DNA of 64,000 bases from Agromyces sp. CF514 (lineage in GTDB: Bacteria > Actinomycetota > Actinomycetes > Actinomycetales > Microbacteriaceae). Below the pieces are notes generated by a model, which was given only the letters and a program-made list of their open reading frames with translations, did no database searches and was not told where the DNA came from. The stretch spans positions 1,612,001 through 1,676,000 of the forward strand of contig NZ_FOZD01000001.1 of the NCBI RefSeq assembly GCF_900113185.1, given 5' to 3'. Position 1 is the first letter of the stretch. Each line of letters opens with the position of its first letter. Position numbers and translations under genes: made by a program. Below are positions 45,526-56,113 of the stretch, one piece after another.

Positions 45526-46845
45526 TCAGACCTTCAGCCGCCAGTCGTCTTCGTCGTCGGGGTCGACGACGGCCACGGCAGACGTGTCGAGCGGCACCAC
45601 GTCGATCGACGTCGTGATCGCGCCCGTCTGCGGGTCGATGACGGTCGCCTCGTCGCGCCGATGGCGCAGCACCGTGTTGATGTACGAGGCCACGGCCTCG
45701 GCCAGTGGGATGTCGTGACCGGCTTGCTGCGCGAGGTACCAGCGGTGCTCGAGCAGCTGGTGGAAGACCTCGGCGGGCTCGAGCTTGCCGCGCAGATCGG
45801 TCGGGATGGCACGCACGACCGGCTCGAAGACGCGCACGAGCCATTCGTGGGCGACCATCTCCTCGTCGAGCTCGCCCTTGCCGTAGGTCACCCGGTACGA
45901 GTCGAGGTCGTTGAGCAGTCGGCGCGCCTGGTTCTCGCCCGCGTCGAGCCCGGTGAGGCGGAGCAGGCGGCGCTGGTGGTGTCCGGCGTCGACGACCTTC
46001 GGCTGGATGCGCACGGTCGTGCCGGCGCCGTCGGTGCGGATCGAGAGCTCCTCGATGTCGAAGCCGAGCTTGTTCAGACGGCTCACGCGCTCGTTGATGC
46101 GCCAACGTTCGGCCGACGAGAAGGATTCGGAGCCCGTGAGCTCGCTCCAGAGGCTGCGGTACGCGTCGACGATGCCGTTCGAGATGCGCACCGGGTCGAG
46201 TTCGTCGGCCACGCGACCGCCGGCCTCGAGGTCGAGCAGTTCGCCGGCGATGTTCACGCGGGCGATCTCGAGGTCGTTCTCGCGCTGGCCGTTCGAGAGG
46301 CCGCCCTCGTAGAGCTTGCCGGTCTCGGCGTCGACGAGGTAGGCGGCGAAGGCGCCCGCGTCGCGACGGAACAGCGTGTTCGAGAGCGACACGTCGCCCC
46401 AGAAGAACCCGATGATGTGCAGGCGCACGAGCAGCAGGGCGAGCGCGTCGACGAGACGCGTCGCCGTGTCGGGGCGCAGCGTCTGCGAGAACAGGGCCCG
46501 GTAGGGGAGCGAGAAGCGCAGGTGACGGGTGACGAGCACCGGCTTCAGGGGGTCGCCTTCGTCATCGGAGCGGTTCGTGATGACCGCGACGGGCTCGACG
46601 CACGGCACCTCGAGACGCTGCAGCGTGCGCAGCATCTCGTACTCGCCGCGCGCCATCTCGGCGGTGGTCTCCTTGATCGCGACCACGTGGCCGGCGAGGT
46701 GCGCGAAACGCACGAGGTGGCGCGAGATTCCCTTGGGCAGCGCCGCGATGTTCTCGTTCGGCCAGGCCTCGAGCGGCAGGTGCCACGGGAGGTCGAGCAG
46801 GGCCGGGTCGGTCGTGGCCGACGTGATCGATAGTGAGCCGCTCAT
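45526..46845 (-). CDS. DUF4032 kinase-like domain protein
   Basis: The 439-residue protein belongs to a conserved actinobacterial family (DUF4032) with a lipopolysaccharide-kinase-like N-terminal half: HVVAIKETTAEMARGEYEMLRTLQRL resembles the ATP-binding Lys/Glu region, and GFFWGDVSLSNTLF (about residues 146-159) a catalytic loop with Asp and Asn. YLVDAETG may stand for the metal-binding DFG. The C-terminal domain (from ~270) is family-specific. A substrate is unknown. A TACGCT box lies eight bases upstream of the ATG. It is upstream of no other gene but adjacent to the sugar ABC ATPase gene. Confidence 0.8.
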   Translation of the reverse strand: MSGSLSITSATTDPALLDLPWHLPLEAWPNENIAALPKGISRHLVRFAHLAGHVVAIKETTAEMARGEYEMLRTLQRLEVPCVEPVAVITNRSDDEGDPLKPVLVTRHLRFSLPYRALFSQTLRPDTATRLVDALALLLVRLHIIGFFWGDVSLSNTLFRRDAGAFAAYLVDAETGKLYEGGLSNGQRENDLEIARVNIAGELLDLEAGGRVADELDPVRISNGIVDAYRSLWSELTGSESFSSAERWRINERVSRLNKLGFDIEELSIRTDGAGTTVRIQPKVVDAGHHQRRLLRLTGLDAGENQARRLLNDLDSYRVTYGKGELDEEMVAHEWLVRVFEPVVRAIPTDLRGKLEPAEVFHQLLEHRWYLAQQAGHDIPLAEAVASYINTVLRHRRDEATVIDPQTGAITTSIDVVPLDTSAVAVVDPDDEDDWRLKV

Positions 46846-46870
46846 CGTGGTTCAGCGTAGCCCGAAACGC

Positions 46871-46905
46871 CGATGCCGGCCGGGCCCATGGCCCGACCGG
46901 CATCG
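46871..46905 (-). terminator. Terminator after the sugar ABC ATPase gene
   Basis: A 16-bp stem with one mismatch (46871-46886 with 46890-46905), 3-base loop, just past the stop of the minus-strand msmK-type gene. Confidence 0.7.
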
Positions 46906-46925
46906 ATCGTTCGTGAGAGGCGAGG

Positions 46926-48026
<1,101 letters not shown>

Positions 48027-48326
48027 GGTTCTGCTTCTCCTTCACCGGCAGGTACGTGCCGGACGATCCGTAGTGAATGGACTGCGTCGACGTCGACGCT
48101 CCCTCAGTATTGCACGGGAGGAGGCGACGGCCGATTCGGCGCCGGCCCGCGGAGTCCGCGGGCGGGGCTCGCCTGCACGGCAGCCTCGAAGCGGCTGGGA
48201 GCCCGCCGGGCGGCCGCCGAACGCCAACCATGGCCTTCGTGTGGCTGATTCCCAGCCATCCTTCCTACTATCGTGGGTGCGTTCGCAGTACGCGCGCGCC
48301 CACACAGCGACCCGGAGTGACCATCG
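48027..48326. other. 300-base divergent region between msmK and the DsbA-like gene
   Basis: No coding frame stands out. It should hold both promoters. Visible elements are the palindrome gtcgacgtcgac near 48087, a hairpin cccgcgga-g-tccgcggg (48146-48162) and a TA-richer stretch ctactatcgtgg near 48268 that may belong to the plus-strand promoter. Confidence 0.4.
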
Positions 48327-49256
48327 ATGACCAACGGCGGATCCCAAGAGCCACGTGCCACCCGTAACGAGAAGCGGGAAGCGGCCCGAGAGAAGGCGCG
48401 AGTCCTTCGCGAGGAGCAGAAGAAGCGCGACAAGCGCAACAAGGTCCTGATCCAGGGCGGCGTCATCGTCGCCGTGCTGCTCGTCGCGGCTCTCGTCGGT
48501 TGGCTGATCTTCAACAGCATCAAGCCCGCCGGCCCCGGTCCTGCGAACATGGCGAGCGACGGCATCGTGCTCGTCGCGGGCGAAGACGGTGCGATCACCG
48601 CGGTCGAGACCCCCGCCATCAAGGCGGGCGGTGAGCCCACCGCCACGGTTCCCGACGACAGCGGCACGGTCGCGAACATCGTGACCTACATCGACTACCT
48701 CTGCCCCTACTGCGGCCAGTTCGAGACGACCAACTCCGAGGCGATGCGCACGATGGTCGAGTCCGGTGCGGCGACGCTCGAGATCCACCCCATCGCGATC
48801 CTCACGAACAAGTCGGCCGGCACGCAGTACTCGCTGCGCGCGGCCAATGCCGCCGCGTGCGTGGCAGACCTGTCGCCCGACGCCTTCTTCGACTACAACG
48901 AGGCGCTCTTCCAGAACCAGCCCGAAGAGGGTTCGGTGGGTCTGGCGAACGCCGACCTGAAGAAGCTCGCGACAGATGCCGGCGCAGCCTCCTCGGTCGC
49001 CTCGTGCATCGACGACATGCGCTTCAAGACGTGGGTGCAGGATGCCACGACGCGGGCGCTGACCGGCCCCATCCCGAACTCCGACCTCACCTCGGTGACC
49101 GGCACGCCCACCGTGCTCGTGAACGGCCAGCAGTACAGCGGCTCGCTCACCGACGCGCAGGAGTTCCAGTCGTTCGTGGTGCAGGCCACGAGCGCGACGT
49201 TCAACGAGTCCGAGTCGACCCCGACTCCGACGCCCACGCCGACTCCGGCCCAGTGA
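48327..49256 (+). CDS. Membrane-anchored DsbA-family thioredoxin-like protein
   Basis: The 309-residue protein starts with a highly charged cytoplasmic stretch (1-39), a single membrane helix (40-62) and an extracytoplasmic DsbA-like domain. The active site is CPYC (126-129) and the cis-proline loop TGTPTVLV (about 273-280). An additional Cys pair (AAACVAD and ASCIDD) is present. A Thr/Pro repeat tail closes the protein. It probably oxidises or isomerises disulfides in exported proteins, such as MarP. Followed by a 17-bp stem terminator. Confidence 0.88.
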   Translation: MTNGGSQEPRATRNEKREAAREKARVLREEQKKRDKRNKVLIQGGVIVAVLLVAALVGWLIFNSIKPAGPGPANMASDGIVLVAGEDGAITAVETPAIKAGGEPTATVPDDSGTVANIVTYIDYLCPYCGQFETTNSEAMRTMVESGAATLEIHPIAILTNKSAGTQYSLRAANAAACVADLSPDAFFDYNEALFQNQPEEGSVGLANADLKKLATDAGAASSVASCIDDMRFKTWVQDATTRALTGPIPNSDLTSVTGTPTVLVNGQQYSGSLTDAQEFQSFVVQATSATFNESESTPTPTPTPTPAQ

Positions 49257-49262
49257 GCCGGT

Positions 49263-49301
49263 CCGCGCGGCGGAGTCCCTCCACGGGACTCCGCCGCGCG
49301 G
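49263..49301 (+). terminator. Terminator after DsbA-like gene
   Basis: Perfect 17-bp stem (49263-49279 with 49285-49301), loop TCCAC, located between the gene and tRNA-Thr. Confidence 0.85.
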
Positions 49302-49340
49302 TCGGTAGGATGTCCTGGGTTCCCCTCGCGGGGCGCCCTC

Positions 49341-49413
49341 GCCGGCTTGGCGCAATTGGTAGCGCACCGCTCTTGTAAAGCGGGGGTTGCGGGTTCGAGT
49401 CCCGCAGCCGGCT
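49341..49413 (+). tRNA. tRNA-Thr(TGT)
   Basis: 73-nt cloverleaf: acceptor GCCGGCT/AGCCGGC with discriminator T, D arm around ggcgcaattggtagcgc, anticodon stem CCGCT/AGCGG with loop CTTGTAA (anticodon TGT), and T arm TGCGG-GTTCGAGT-CCCGCA. CCA is not encoded. Confidence 0.97.
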
Positions 49414-49414
49414 C

Positions 49415-50476
49415 TTGACTGAAGACGAACCCGTTCCCCATGCCGCGCAGGCGGCGCACGCGAACGAGGCGCACCGGCACGCCCACGTCGAAGCGCCCGG
49501 CATGCCCGCGTGGATCGCGATCGCCATGGCCGTGGTCGGCGGTGCGCTGACCGCGGTGCAGTCGCGCGTCAACGGGCAGCTCTCGGCGGCGATCGGCGAC
49601 CCCTACACGGCCGCGGCGATCTCGTTCGGAAGCGGCCTGGCGATCCTGCTCGTCGCGCTCGTGTTCTGGAAGCCGGGGCGGGCCGGGTTCGGCAACGTCG
49701 CACGCGAGCTGCGGGCCGGCAGGATCAGCTGGTGGATGCTGTTCGGCGGCGTCGCGGGCGCCTGGTTCGTCGCGACGCAGGGACTGTCGGCGGGCGTCAT
49801 CGGCGTCGCGCTCTTCACGGTCTCGATCGTGGCGGGCCAGACCGTCGGCGGGGTCGTGTTCGACCTCGTGGGGCTCGGGCCGGCCGGTCGACGCCCGCTC
49901 ACCGCGCCCCGGGTCTTCGGTGCGCTGCTCGCACTCGCAGCCGTGATCTGGACCCTGTCGTCCGAGATCGGCGGGGCAGTGCCCGTGCTCCTCGTGATCC
50001 TGCCCTTCACCGCGGGCTTCGGGTCGGCGTGGCAGCAGGCGGTCAACGGCCGGATCCGCGTCGCCGCCTCCAGCGCGCTCACGTCGACGCTCGTGAACTT
50101 CATCGTCGGCACGACGGTGCTCGTCGTCGTGATGATCGTGCACTCCTCGCTCGTCGGATGGCCGACCGCACTGCCCGGCGAGGCCTGGCTCTACGCCGGC
50201 GGGCTCATCGGGTGCCTCTTCATCGCCGTGCAGGCGATCGTCGTCCGCGTGATCGGCGTGCTCGTGCTCGCGCTCGCAGGCGTCGCGGGCCAGCTCACGG
50301 CCGCGCTCGCGCTCGATCTGTTCGTGCCCGTCGGCGATCAGACGGTGGAGCTCGCCACGATCGGCGGTGCCGCGCTCGCGCTCGTCGCAGTCGTCATCGC
50401 GAGCACGAGGTGGTCGCGCAGCAGGCACGTCGTCGCACCCGTGGAGCCGGCGGCGCCGGCCGACCGAACGCCCTGA
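49415..50476 (+). CDS. YdcZ/DUF606-type DMT-family transporter
   Basis: This membrane protein has about ten hydrophobic segments arranged as two DUF606 repeats, each opening with a helix and a polar QSxxNGxL-like motif: GGALTAVQSRVNGQLSAAIGDP and GFGSAWQQAVNGRIRVAASS. It belongs to the drug/metabolite transporter superfamily; the substrate is unknown. The start is uncertain. TTG 49415, two bases behind tRNA-Thr, gives 353 residues with a His-rich leader; the first ATG, 49502, gives 324 residues starting just before TM1. Third-position G/C bias begins between the two. Confidence 0.8.
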   Translation: MTEDEPVPHAAQAAHANEAHRHAHVEAPGMPAWIAIAMAVVGGALTAVQSRVNGQLSAAIGDPYTAAAISFGSGLAILLVALVFWKPGRAGFGNVARELRAGRISWWMLFGGVAGAWFVATQGLSAGVIGVALFTVSIVAGQTVGGVVFDLVGLGPAGRRPLTAPRVFGALLALAAVIWTLSSEIGGAVPVLLVILPFTAGFGSAWQQAVNGRIRVAASSALTSTLVNFIVGTTVLVVVMIVHSSLVGWPTALPGEAWLYAGGLIGCLFIAVQAIVVRVIGVLVLALAGVAGQLTAALALDLFVPVGDQTVELATIGGAALALVAVVIASTRWSRSRHVVAPVEPAAPADRTP

Positions 50477-50518
50477 GCGCAGCATCCGTCGCAGTGCCCG
50501 CAGCGGCGGGCGACCCGG

Positions 50519-51082
50519 TCACTCGAGCGTCGTGAACCGATCCGACGCGTCGCGGGGCACTCGTCGCTCGTCGCGCCGGCCCGCCGGCCTCCCGCCGACG
50601 TAGAGCCAGCCGAGCAGCGCCTCGTGCTCGCCCAGCCCGTGCATCGCCGCGACGGCCGGATGCCGCGTGTGCGGGCCGGTACGCCACATCACGCCCCAGC
50701 CCGCCTCGTCGAGCAGCAGGCTCAGCAGGTGCGCGACGCCAGCGGCGGTGGCGTCCTGCTCCCACTCGGGCACCTTGTGGTGGTCGGGCGTGCGCACCGC
50801 GACGACGGCGAGCAGCAGGGGAGCGCGCAGCGGCTTGGCCGCCAGCTTGGCGGCGCTCCGCTCGTCGGACGCACCCAGGCCCGAGGCCTCGGCCAGGGCC
50901 GCGCCGAGACGCTCGCGTGCATCGCCCCTCAGCGCGATCACGCGCCACGGGTGAAGCGCCGCGTGATCGGCGACCCGGCCGGCTGCCCCGAGCAGCTCGA
51001 GGAGCTCCGCATCGTCGGGTGCGACATCCGTCACCTTCGACACCGAACGGCGCGCGCGTGCCGCCTCGAGCACCGGGCGCAC
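50519..51082 (-). CDS. Nitroreductase-family protein
   Basis: The ~187-residue FMN-binding protein has an N-terminal RARRSVSKV (FMN phosphate contact), ALHPWRVIALRGDARERLG, and a C-terminal half with GVAHLLSLLLDEAGWGVMWRTG and LGWLYVGG as in small nitroreductases. The electron acceptor is unknown. Start GTG 51082 lies two bases past the msrB stop; GTG 51073 is an alternative. It is cotranscribed with msrB, suggesting a redox-stress role. Confidence 0.82.
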   Translation of the reverse strand: MRPVLEAARARRSVSKVTDVAPDDAELLELLGAAGRVADHAALHPWRVIALRGDARERLGAALAEASGLGASDERSAAKLAAKPLRAPLLLAVVAVRTPDHHKVPEWEQDATAAGVAHLLSLLLDEAGWGVMWRTGPHTRHPAVAAMHGLGEHEALLGWLYVGGRPAGRRDERRVPRDASDRFTTLE

Positions 51083-51084
51083 GC

Positions 51085-51486
51085 TCAGGGCTCGGGCGTG
51101 AAGTCGAGCGCGATCGAGTTCATGCAGTAGCGGTCGCCCGTCGGAGTGCCGAACCCGTCGGGGAAGACGTGGCCCAGGTGCGACCCGCAGTTCGCGCAGC
51201 GCACCTCGGTGCGGACCATGCCGAGCGAGGTGTCCTCGATGAGCTCGACGGCTTCGGGCCGAACGGACTCGTAGAAGCTCGGCCAGCCGCATCCGGAGTC
51301 GAACTTGGTGCCGCTCTTGAAGAGCTCCGCACCGCACGCCGCGCATGCGTAGACGCCGGCGCGCTCCTCGTCGAGCAGCTCTCCCGTCCACGGGCGTTCG
51401 GTCGCCGCCTCGCGCAGGACCTCGAACTGCTCGTCGCCGAGCTGTTCGCGCCACTCGTCGTCGGACTTCTCGACCTGATACGCCAT
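51085..51486 (-). CDS. msrB: Peptide-methionine (R)-S-oxide reductase MsrB
   Basis: The 133-residue enzyme repairs R-methionine sulfoxide. Zinc ligands are Cys48, Cys51 (CAAC) and Cys97, Cys100 (CANC); the catalytic Cys121 lies in RYCMNS, and GCGWPSF (65-71) carries the second Cys. SHLGHVFPDG is the family signature. ATG 51486 has GAAGGGA upstream. It heads an operon with the nitroreductase gene. Confidence 0.97.
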   Translation of the reverse strand: MAYQVEKSDDEWREQLGDEQFEVLREAATERPWTGELLDEERAGVYACAACGAELFKSGTKFDSGCGWPSFYESVRPEAVELIEDTSLGMVRTEVRCANCGSHLGHVFPDGFGTPTGDRYCMNSIALDFTPEP

Positions 51487-51633
51487 GGGGTTCCCTTCAG
51501 AACTGCGGATGTCTCCATCGTCGCAGGTCGCCGAGGCTCGCGCACACACACGCCGTGGACGCTCGGCAGCCTCACGGCAACGCATCCCTAGGATGTGACG
51601 CGAAGGCGACGCCGTCGCCGCGGGAGGTGCACG

Positions 51634-51927
51634 GTGACGCTCGAACGGCCCTCGCACGACCCCGAGGCGCAACTCGACCCGCTCGCGCTCCGCGTGCTCG
51701 CCTTCGAGGCCCATGCCTGGCAGCAGCCGGGCGTGAAGGCGGAGGGCATCCGCGACGAGTTCGGCATGTCCGCCGCCCGCTACTATCGGATCCTCGGAGA
51801 GCTCCTCGACTCGCCTGCGGCGCTCCGGCACGACCCCATGCTGGTGAAACGCCTGCTGCGGCTCCGCGAGGCGCGCGCGGCGACGCGGGCACGGCGCTCA
51901 CTCTCGAACGGCCGCACGCTCGACTGA
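51634..51927 (+). CDS. DUF3263 small helical protein
   Basis: The 97-residue protein matches the actinobacterial DUF3263 family (Rv0430 type): LDPLALRVLAFEAHAWQQPGVKAEGIRDEFGMSAARYYRILGELLDSPAALRHDPMLVKRLLRLREAR. The centre resembles a helix-turn-helix with Tyr-Tyr-Arg, so DNA binding is possible. GTG 51634 follows GGGAGG by seven bases. The VirR-like gene lies 28 bases downstream, as in mycobacteria (Rv0430-Rv0431). Confidence 0.85.
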   Translation: MTLERPSHDPEAQLDPLALRVLAFEAHAWQQPGVKAEGIRDEFGMSAARYYRILGELLDSPAALRHDPMLVKRLLRLREARAATRARRSLSNGRTLD

Positions 51928-51955
51928 GCAGGCCCCGACCCCGACGACTGGACCC

Positions 51956-52498
51956 ATGGCGCAGAACTCCCCTCGAGATCGTTTCGACACGATTCCCCAC
52001 GGCATCGAGCGCGTGGGCGCTCACCGTGCGCCGCAGCGTCGTGGCGCCCGATGGATCGCCTTCGGCTGGGCCGCCCTCGCGACCGTCGTGCTCACGGGCC
52101 TCGGCATCGCATGGGTCGTGGTCGCCAACGACCGGCTCGACTTCTCGGAGGCGTCGCCGACCGCGACGGAGACGCCGGTCGTCACGGCCGAGCCGACCAT
52201 CGCGCCCGACGTACCCGTGACGGTGCTCAACGGCACGGACACGAGCGGACTGGCCGCGACGGCGGCCGACGCCCTGACCGCGGCCGGGGTCCCGGTCGGC
52301 GCCACCGCGAATGCGAGCGAGACCGACCTCAAGGAGTCGGTCGTCTACTACGCCACCGCCGATCTCGAAGGGGCGGCCAGAGGCGTGGCCCAGGCGATCC
52401 CGGGCGCCGACGTGCGCCTCGATGCGAAGTTCGGCGAGATCGGCACCCCGCTCGTGCTGGTCGTCGGCTCGGACTACGCCGCGAGCGTCGCGGGCTGA
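51956..52498 (+). CDS. VirR-like membrane protein with LytR_C domain
   Basis: The 180-residue protein has a cytoplasmic N-terminus (1-32), one membrane helix (~33-57), a Thr/Pro-rich spacer (~65-82) and a LytR_C domain (PVTVLNGTDTSGLAATAADALTAAGVPVG to the end). Mycobacterial VirR (Rv0431) has the same arrangement and influences envelope vesicle release and cell-wall integrity; the position next to DUF3263 and upstream of groEL also matches. Function here is inferred. Confidence 0.83.
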   Translation: MAQNSPRDRFDTIPHGIERVGAHRAPQRRGARWIAFGWAALATVVLTGLGIAWVVVANDRLDFSEASPTATETPVVTAEPTIAPDVPVTVLNGTDTSGLAATAADALTAAGVPVGATANASETDLKESVVYYATADLEGAARGVAQAIPGADVRLDAKFGEIGTPLVLVVGSDYAASVAG

Positions 52499-52714
52499 CC
52501 TCGCGGGCCCACCTCGCAGAATCGTTGCAATTCCGCGACATTCGGGTGCGTCCCGCCCCTTCTCCTGGCCGTGCCCGCGTCATTAGTATCTGGAATTGGT
52601 CGCTCGAACCCGTGTAACGCCAGGTACCACCCGTGGTCCCGTCAGCACGACGGGCAGGCCCGGTACAGGCAACGCGCACGTGCTGATCGACACACGGCAA
52701 TTTGGGAGCAACGC
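52499..52714 (+). promoter_or_regulatory. Promoter region and long leader of the cold-shock gene
   Basis: The 216-base region holds TAGTAT near 52584 as a possible -10, which would leave a leader of about 120 bases, and hairpins such as accac-cc-gtggt and cccgtc/gacggg. Long structured leaders are usual for cold-shock mRNAs. GGGAG lies seven to eight bases before the ATG. Confidence 0.45.
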
Positions 52715-52915
52715 ATGGCGAACGGAACCGTCAAGTGGTTCAACGCTGAAAAGGGCTACGGATTCATCACCGTCGACGGAGGCCAGGACGTCTTCGTCCA
52801 CTACTCCGCGATCGACATGGCCGGATACAAGGTCCTCGAAGAGGGCCAGGCGGTCGTGTTCGAGGTCGGCACCGGTTCCAAGGGTCCGCAGGCTGAGGGC
52901 GTCCGCCCCGCCTGA
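52715..52915 (+). CDS. cspA: Cold-shock protein (CspA family)
   Basis: The 66-residue single-domain RNA/ssDNA-binding protein has RNP1 KGYGFITV (residues ~15-22) and RNP2 DVFVHYSAI (~28-36), preceded by GTVKWFNAE. It acts as an RNA chaperone. It lies between the VirR-like and DUF3048 genes and has its own long leader. Confidence 0.97.
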   Translation: MANGTVKWFNAEKGYGFITVDGGQDVFVHYSAIDMAGYKVLEEGQAVVFEVGTGSKGPQAEGVRPA

Positions 52916-53055
52916 TCGAAGCGTGAACGATGCGCCGCCAGAAGCCTCGTGCCGGCGGCGCATCGTCGTCTCCGGGCCGGCGGGCACCGGGCGACCGGGG
53001 CGCCGGTCCGGCGCGTCGCCCGCGTTCGTGCGGGTCGCGGTGGTTGGCTGTGCGC

Positions 53056-54114
53056 ATGGCGCGGCGGAACGCATCTGCCATCAGGTGGCGGTCTTCTGCC
53101 GTGCTGCTCGCCGTCGCCGCGGTGCTGCTCGCGGCGTGCAGCGCTCCCGAGACCGAACGAGTCGTCGCCACGCCGACGCCGACCCCCGACGCGCGACCCG
53201 TCGGTGCTTCCGCAGCCCCGGTCGCGGTCGCGTTCGCCCCGCTGCGCGGCACCCGTGCCGAGTGGGCGGCCATGCAGCATCCGTCGATCGCGGCGAAGAT
53301 CGACAACCACGAGGAGGCGCGACCGCAGCTCGCGCTGAATCGCACCGACCTCGTCTTCGAGGAACTGGTCGAGGGCGGCCTCACGCGATACCTCGCGGTA
53401 TGGCACTCCGACATCCCGGACGAACTCGGGCCCGTGCGCTCCATCCGACCCATGGACCCCGATATCGCGACGCCCTTCGGCGGCATCATCGCGTACTCGG
53501 GCGGCCAGGAGCAGTTCGTCGAGATGATGCAGGCGACGCCGCTGGTGAACCTGGTCTTCGACTTCGACGACACCGGGCTCTTCGCTCGCGCCGATGAACG
53601 GCCGGGCCCCCACGACGTGATCCTCGACGCGGCCGAGGCGCTCCGGCGCAACGCCGCCCTCGCTCCGCCCGCGGTGCAGTTCGTGTACGGCAGCGCCGAT
53701 CCGCTGGCCGACCCCGCCCTCGGGGCGTCCTCGACCACGGGCATCGCGCACGTCTTCTCCGAGGAGCGGTTCCCGTCGTGGACCTGGGATGCGGCGGCAT
53801 CCGTCTGGCTGAGGTCGCAGGAGGGCTCGCCCGACCTCGACGACGCGGGCGTTCAGGTGCACGCGGTCAACGTGGTGACCATGCGCGTCGGCATCGACTG
53901 GAGCTACGGCGAGGTCCCTCGCACGGTGATGGTCGGCACGGGCGAGGCCTGGGTGTCGACCGCCGGCCGGACCGCCCATGGCACCTGGTCGAAGGATGCT
54001 GCGGGGACGCCCATCGTGCTGACGGCGGACGACGGACGGCCGTTGCCGCTCGCTCCGGGCAACACCTGGATCGAACTCGTGCCGAACGAGGGATCGGTGT
54101 CGTTCGCGCCCTGA
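53056..54114 (+). CDS. DUF3048 (YerB-like) lipoprotein
   Basis: The 352-residue protein has a lipoprotein signal peptide (lipobox LLAACSAP, Cys near residue 29), a Thr/Pro spacer, and the two-part DUF3048 domain: HPSIAAKIDNHEEARPQLALNRTDLVFEELVEGGLTRYLAVWHSDIPDELGPVRSIRPMD, then YSGGQEQFVEMMQ and VMVGTGEAWVSTAGRTAHGTWSKDAAGTPI. B. subtilis YerB belongs here; function is not established. ATG 53056 is chosen because the lipobox distance is then normal. Confidence 0.85.
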   Translation: MARRNASAIRWRSSAVLLAVAAVLLAACSAPETERVVATPTPTPDARPVGASAAPVAVAFAPLRGTRAEWAAMQHPSIAAKIDNHEEARPQLALNRTDLVFEELVEGGLTRYLAVWHSDIPDELGPVRSIRPMDPDIATPFGGIIAYSGGQEQFVEMMQATPLVNLVFDFDDTGLFARADERPGPHDVILDAAEALRRNAALAPPAVQFVYGSADPLADPALGASSTTGIAHVFSEERFPSWTWDAAASVWLRSQEGSPDLDDAGVQVHAVNVVTMRVGIDWSYGEVPRTVMVGTGEAWVSTAGRTAHGTWSKDAAGTPIVLTADDGRPLPLAPGNTWIELVPNEGSVSFAP

Positions 54115-55866
<1,752 letters not shown>

Positions 55867-55903
55867 TCCGAACCGATCCACGGCCGTCACAGCCTGATCA
55901 GCG

Positions 55904-55936
55904 CGAAGGGCGCCTCCGATCCGGAGGCGCCCTTCG
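55904..55936 (+). terminator. Terminator after groEL
   Basis: Perfect 15-bp stem (55904-55918 with 55922-55936), 3-base loop, 38 bases past the stop codon. Confidence 0.85.
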
Positions 55937-56083
55937 TCGTTCGTGCCGGGTCTCGCTCGTTCGTCGTCGCTCACGCGGGTTCCGGAGCGGGACTCACCCC
56001 GCCGCCTACGGCATCCATGGCGCTCTTCGGAAGCCGTTATCTGATGGATATCCGACCGGGCCGACAGCCCCTAACGGTGCGGA

Positions 56084-56089
56084 TACGCT
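56084..56089 (+). promoter_or_regulatory. -10 box for a leaderless transcript
   Basis: TACGCT lies six bases before ATG 56096, which opens a five-codon frame rather than the lipoprotein gene itself. Confidence 0.5.
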
Positions 56090-56095
56090 CGGACC

Positions 56096-56113
56096 ATGGA
56101 TGACGCCGAATGA
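56096..56113 (+). CDS. Five-codon leaderless mini-ORF (MDDAE)
   Basis: ATG GAT GAC GCC GAA TGA follows a TACGCT -10 with leaderless spacing. Its TGA overlaps the ATG at 56110 of the lipoprotein gene (ATGA), so ribosomes finishing here could restart on the main gene. It may serve only as a translational feeder. Confidence 0.4.
   Translation: MDDAE

Noticed and set aside
49415-49420. TTGACT right after tRNA-Thr as a -35 box
   Set aside because: No acceptable -10 at 16-18 bases; it more likely is the first codons of the transporter frame.
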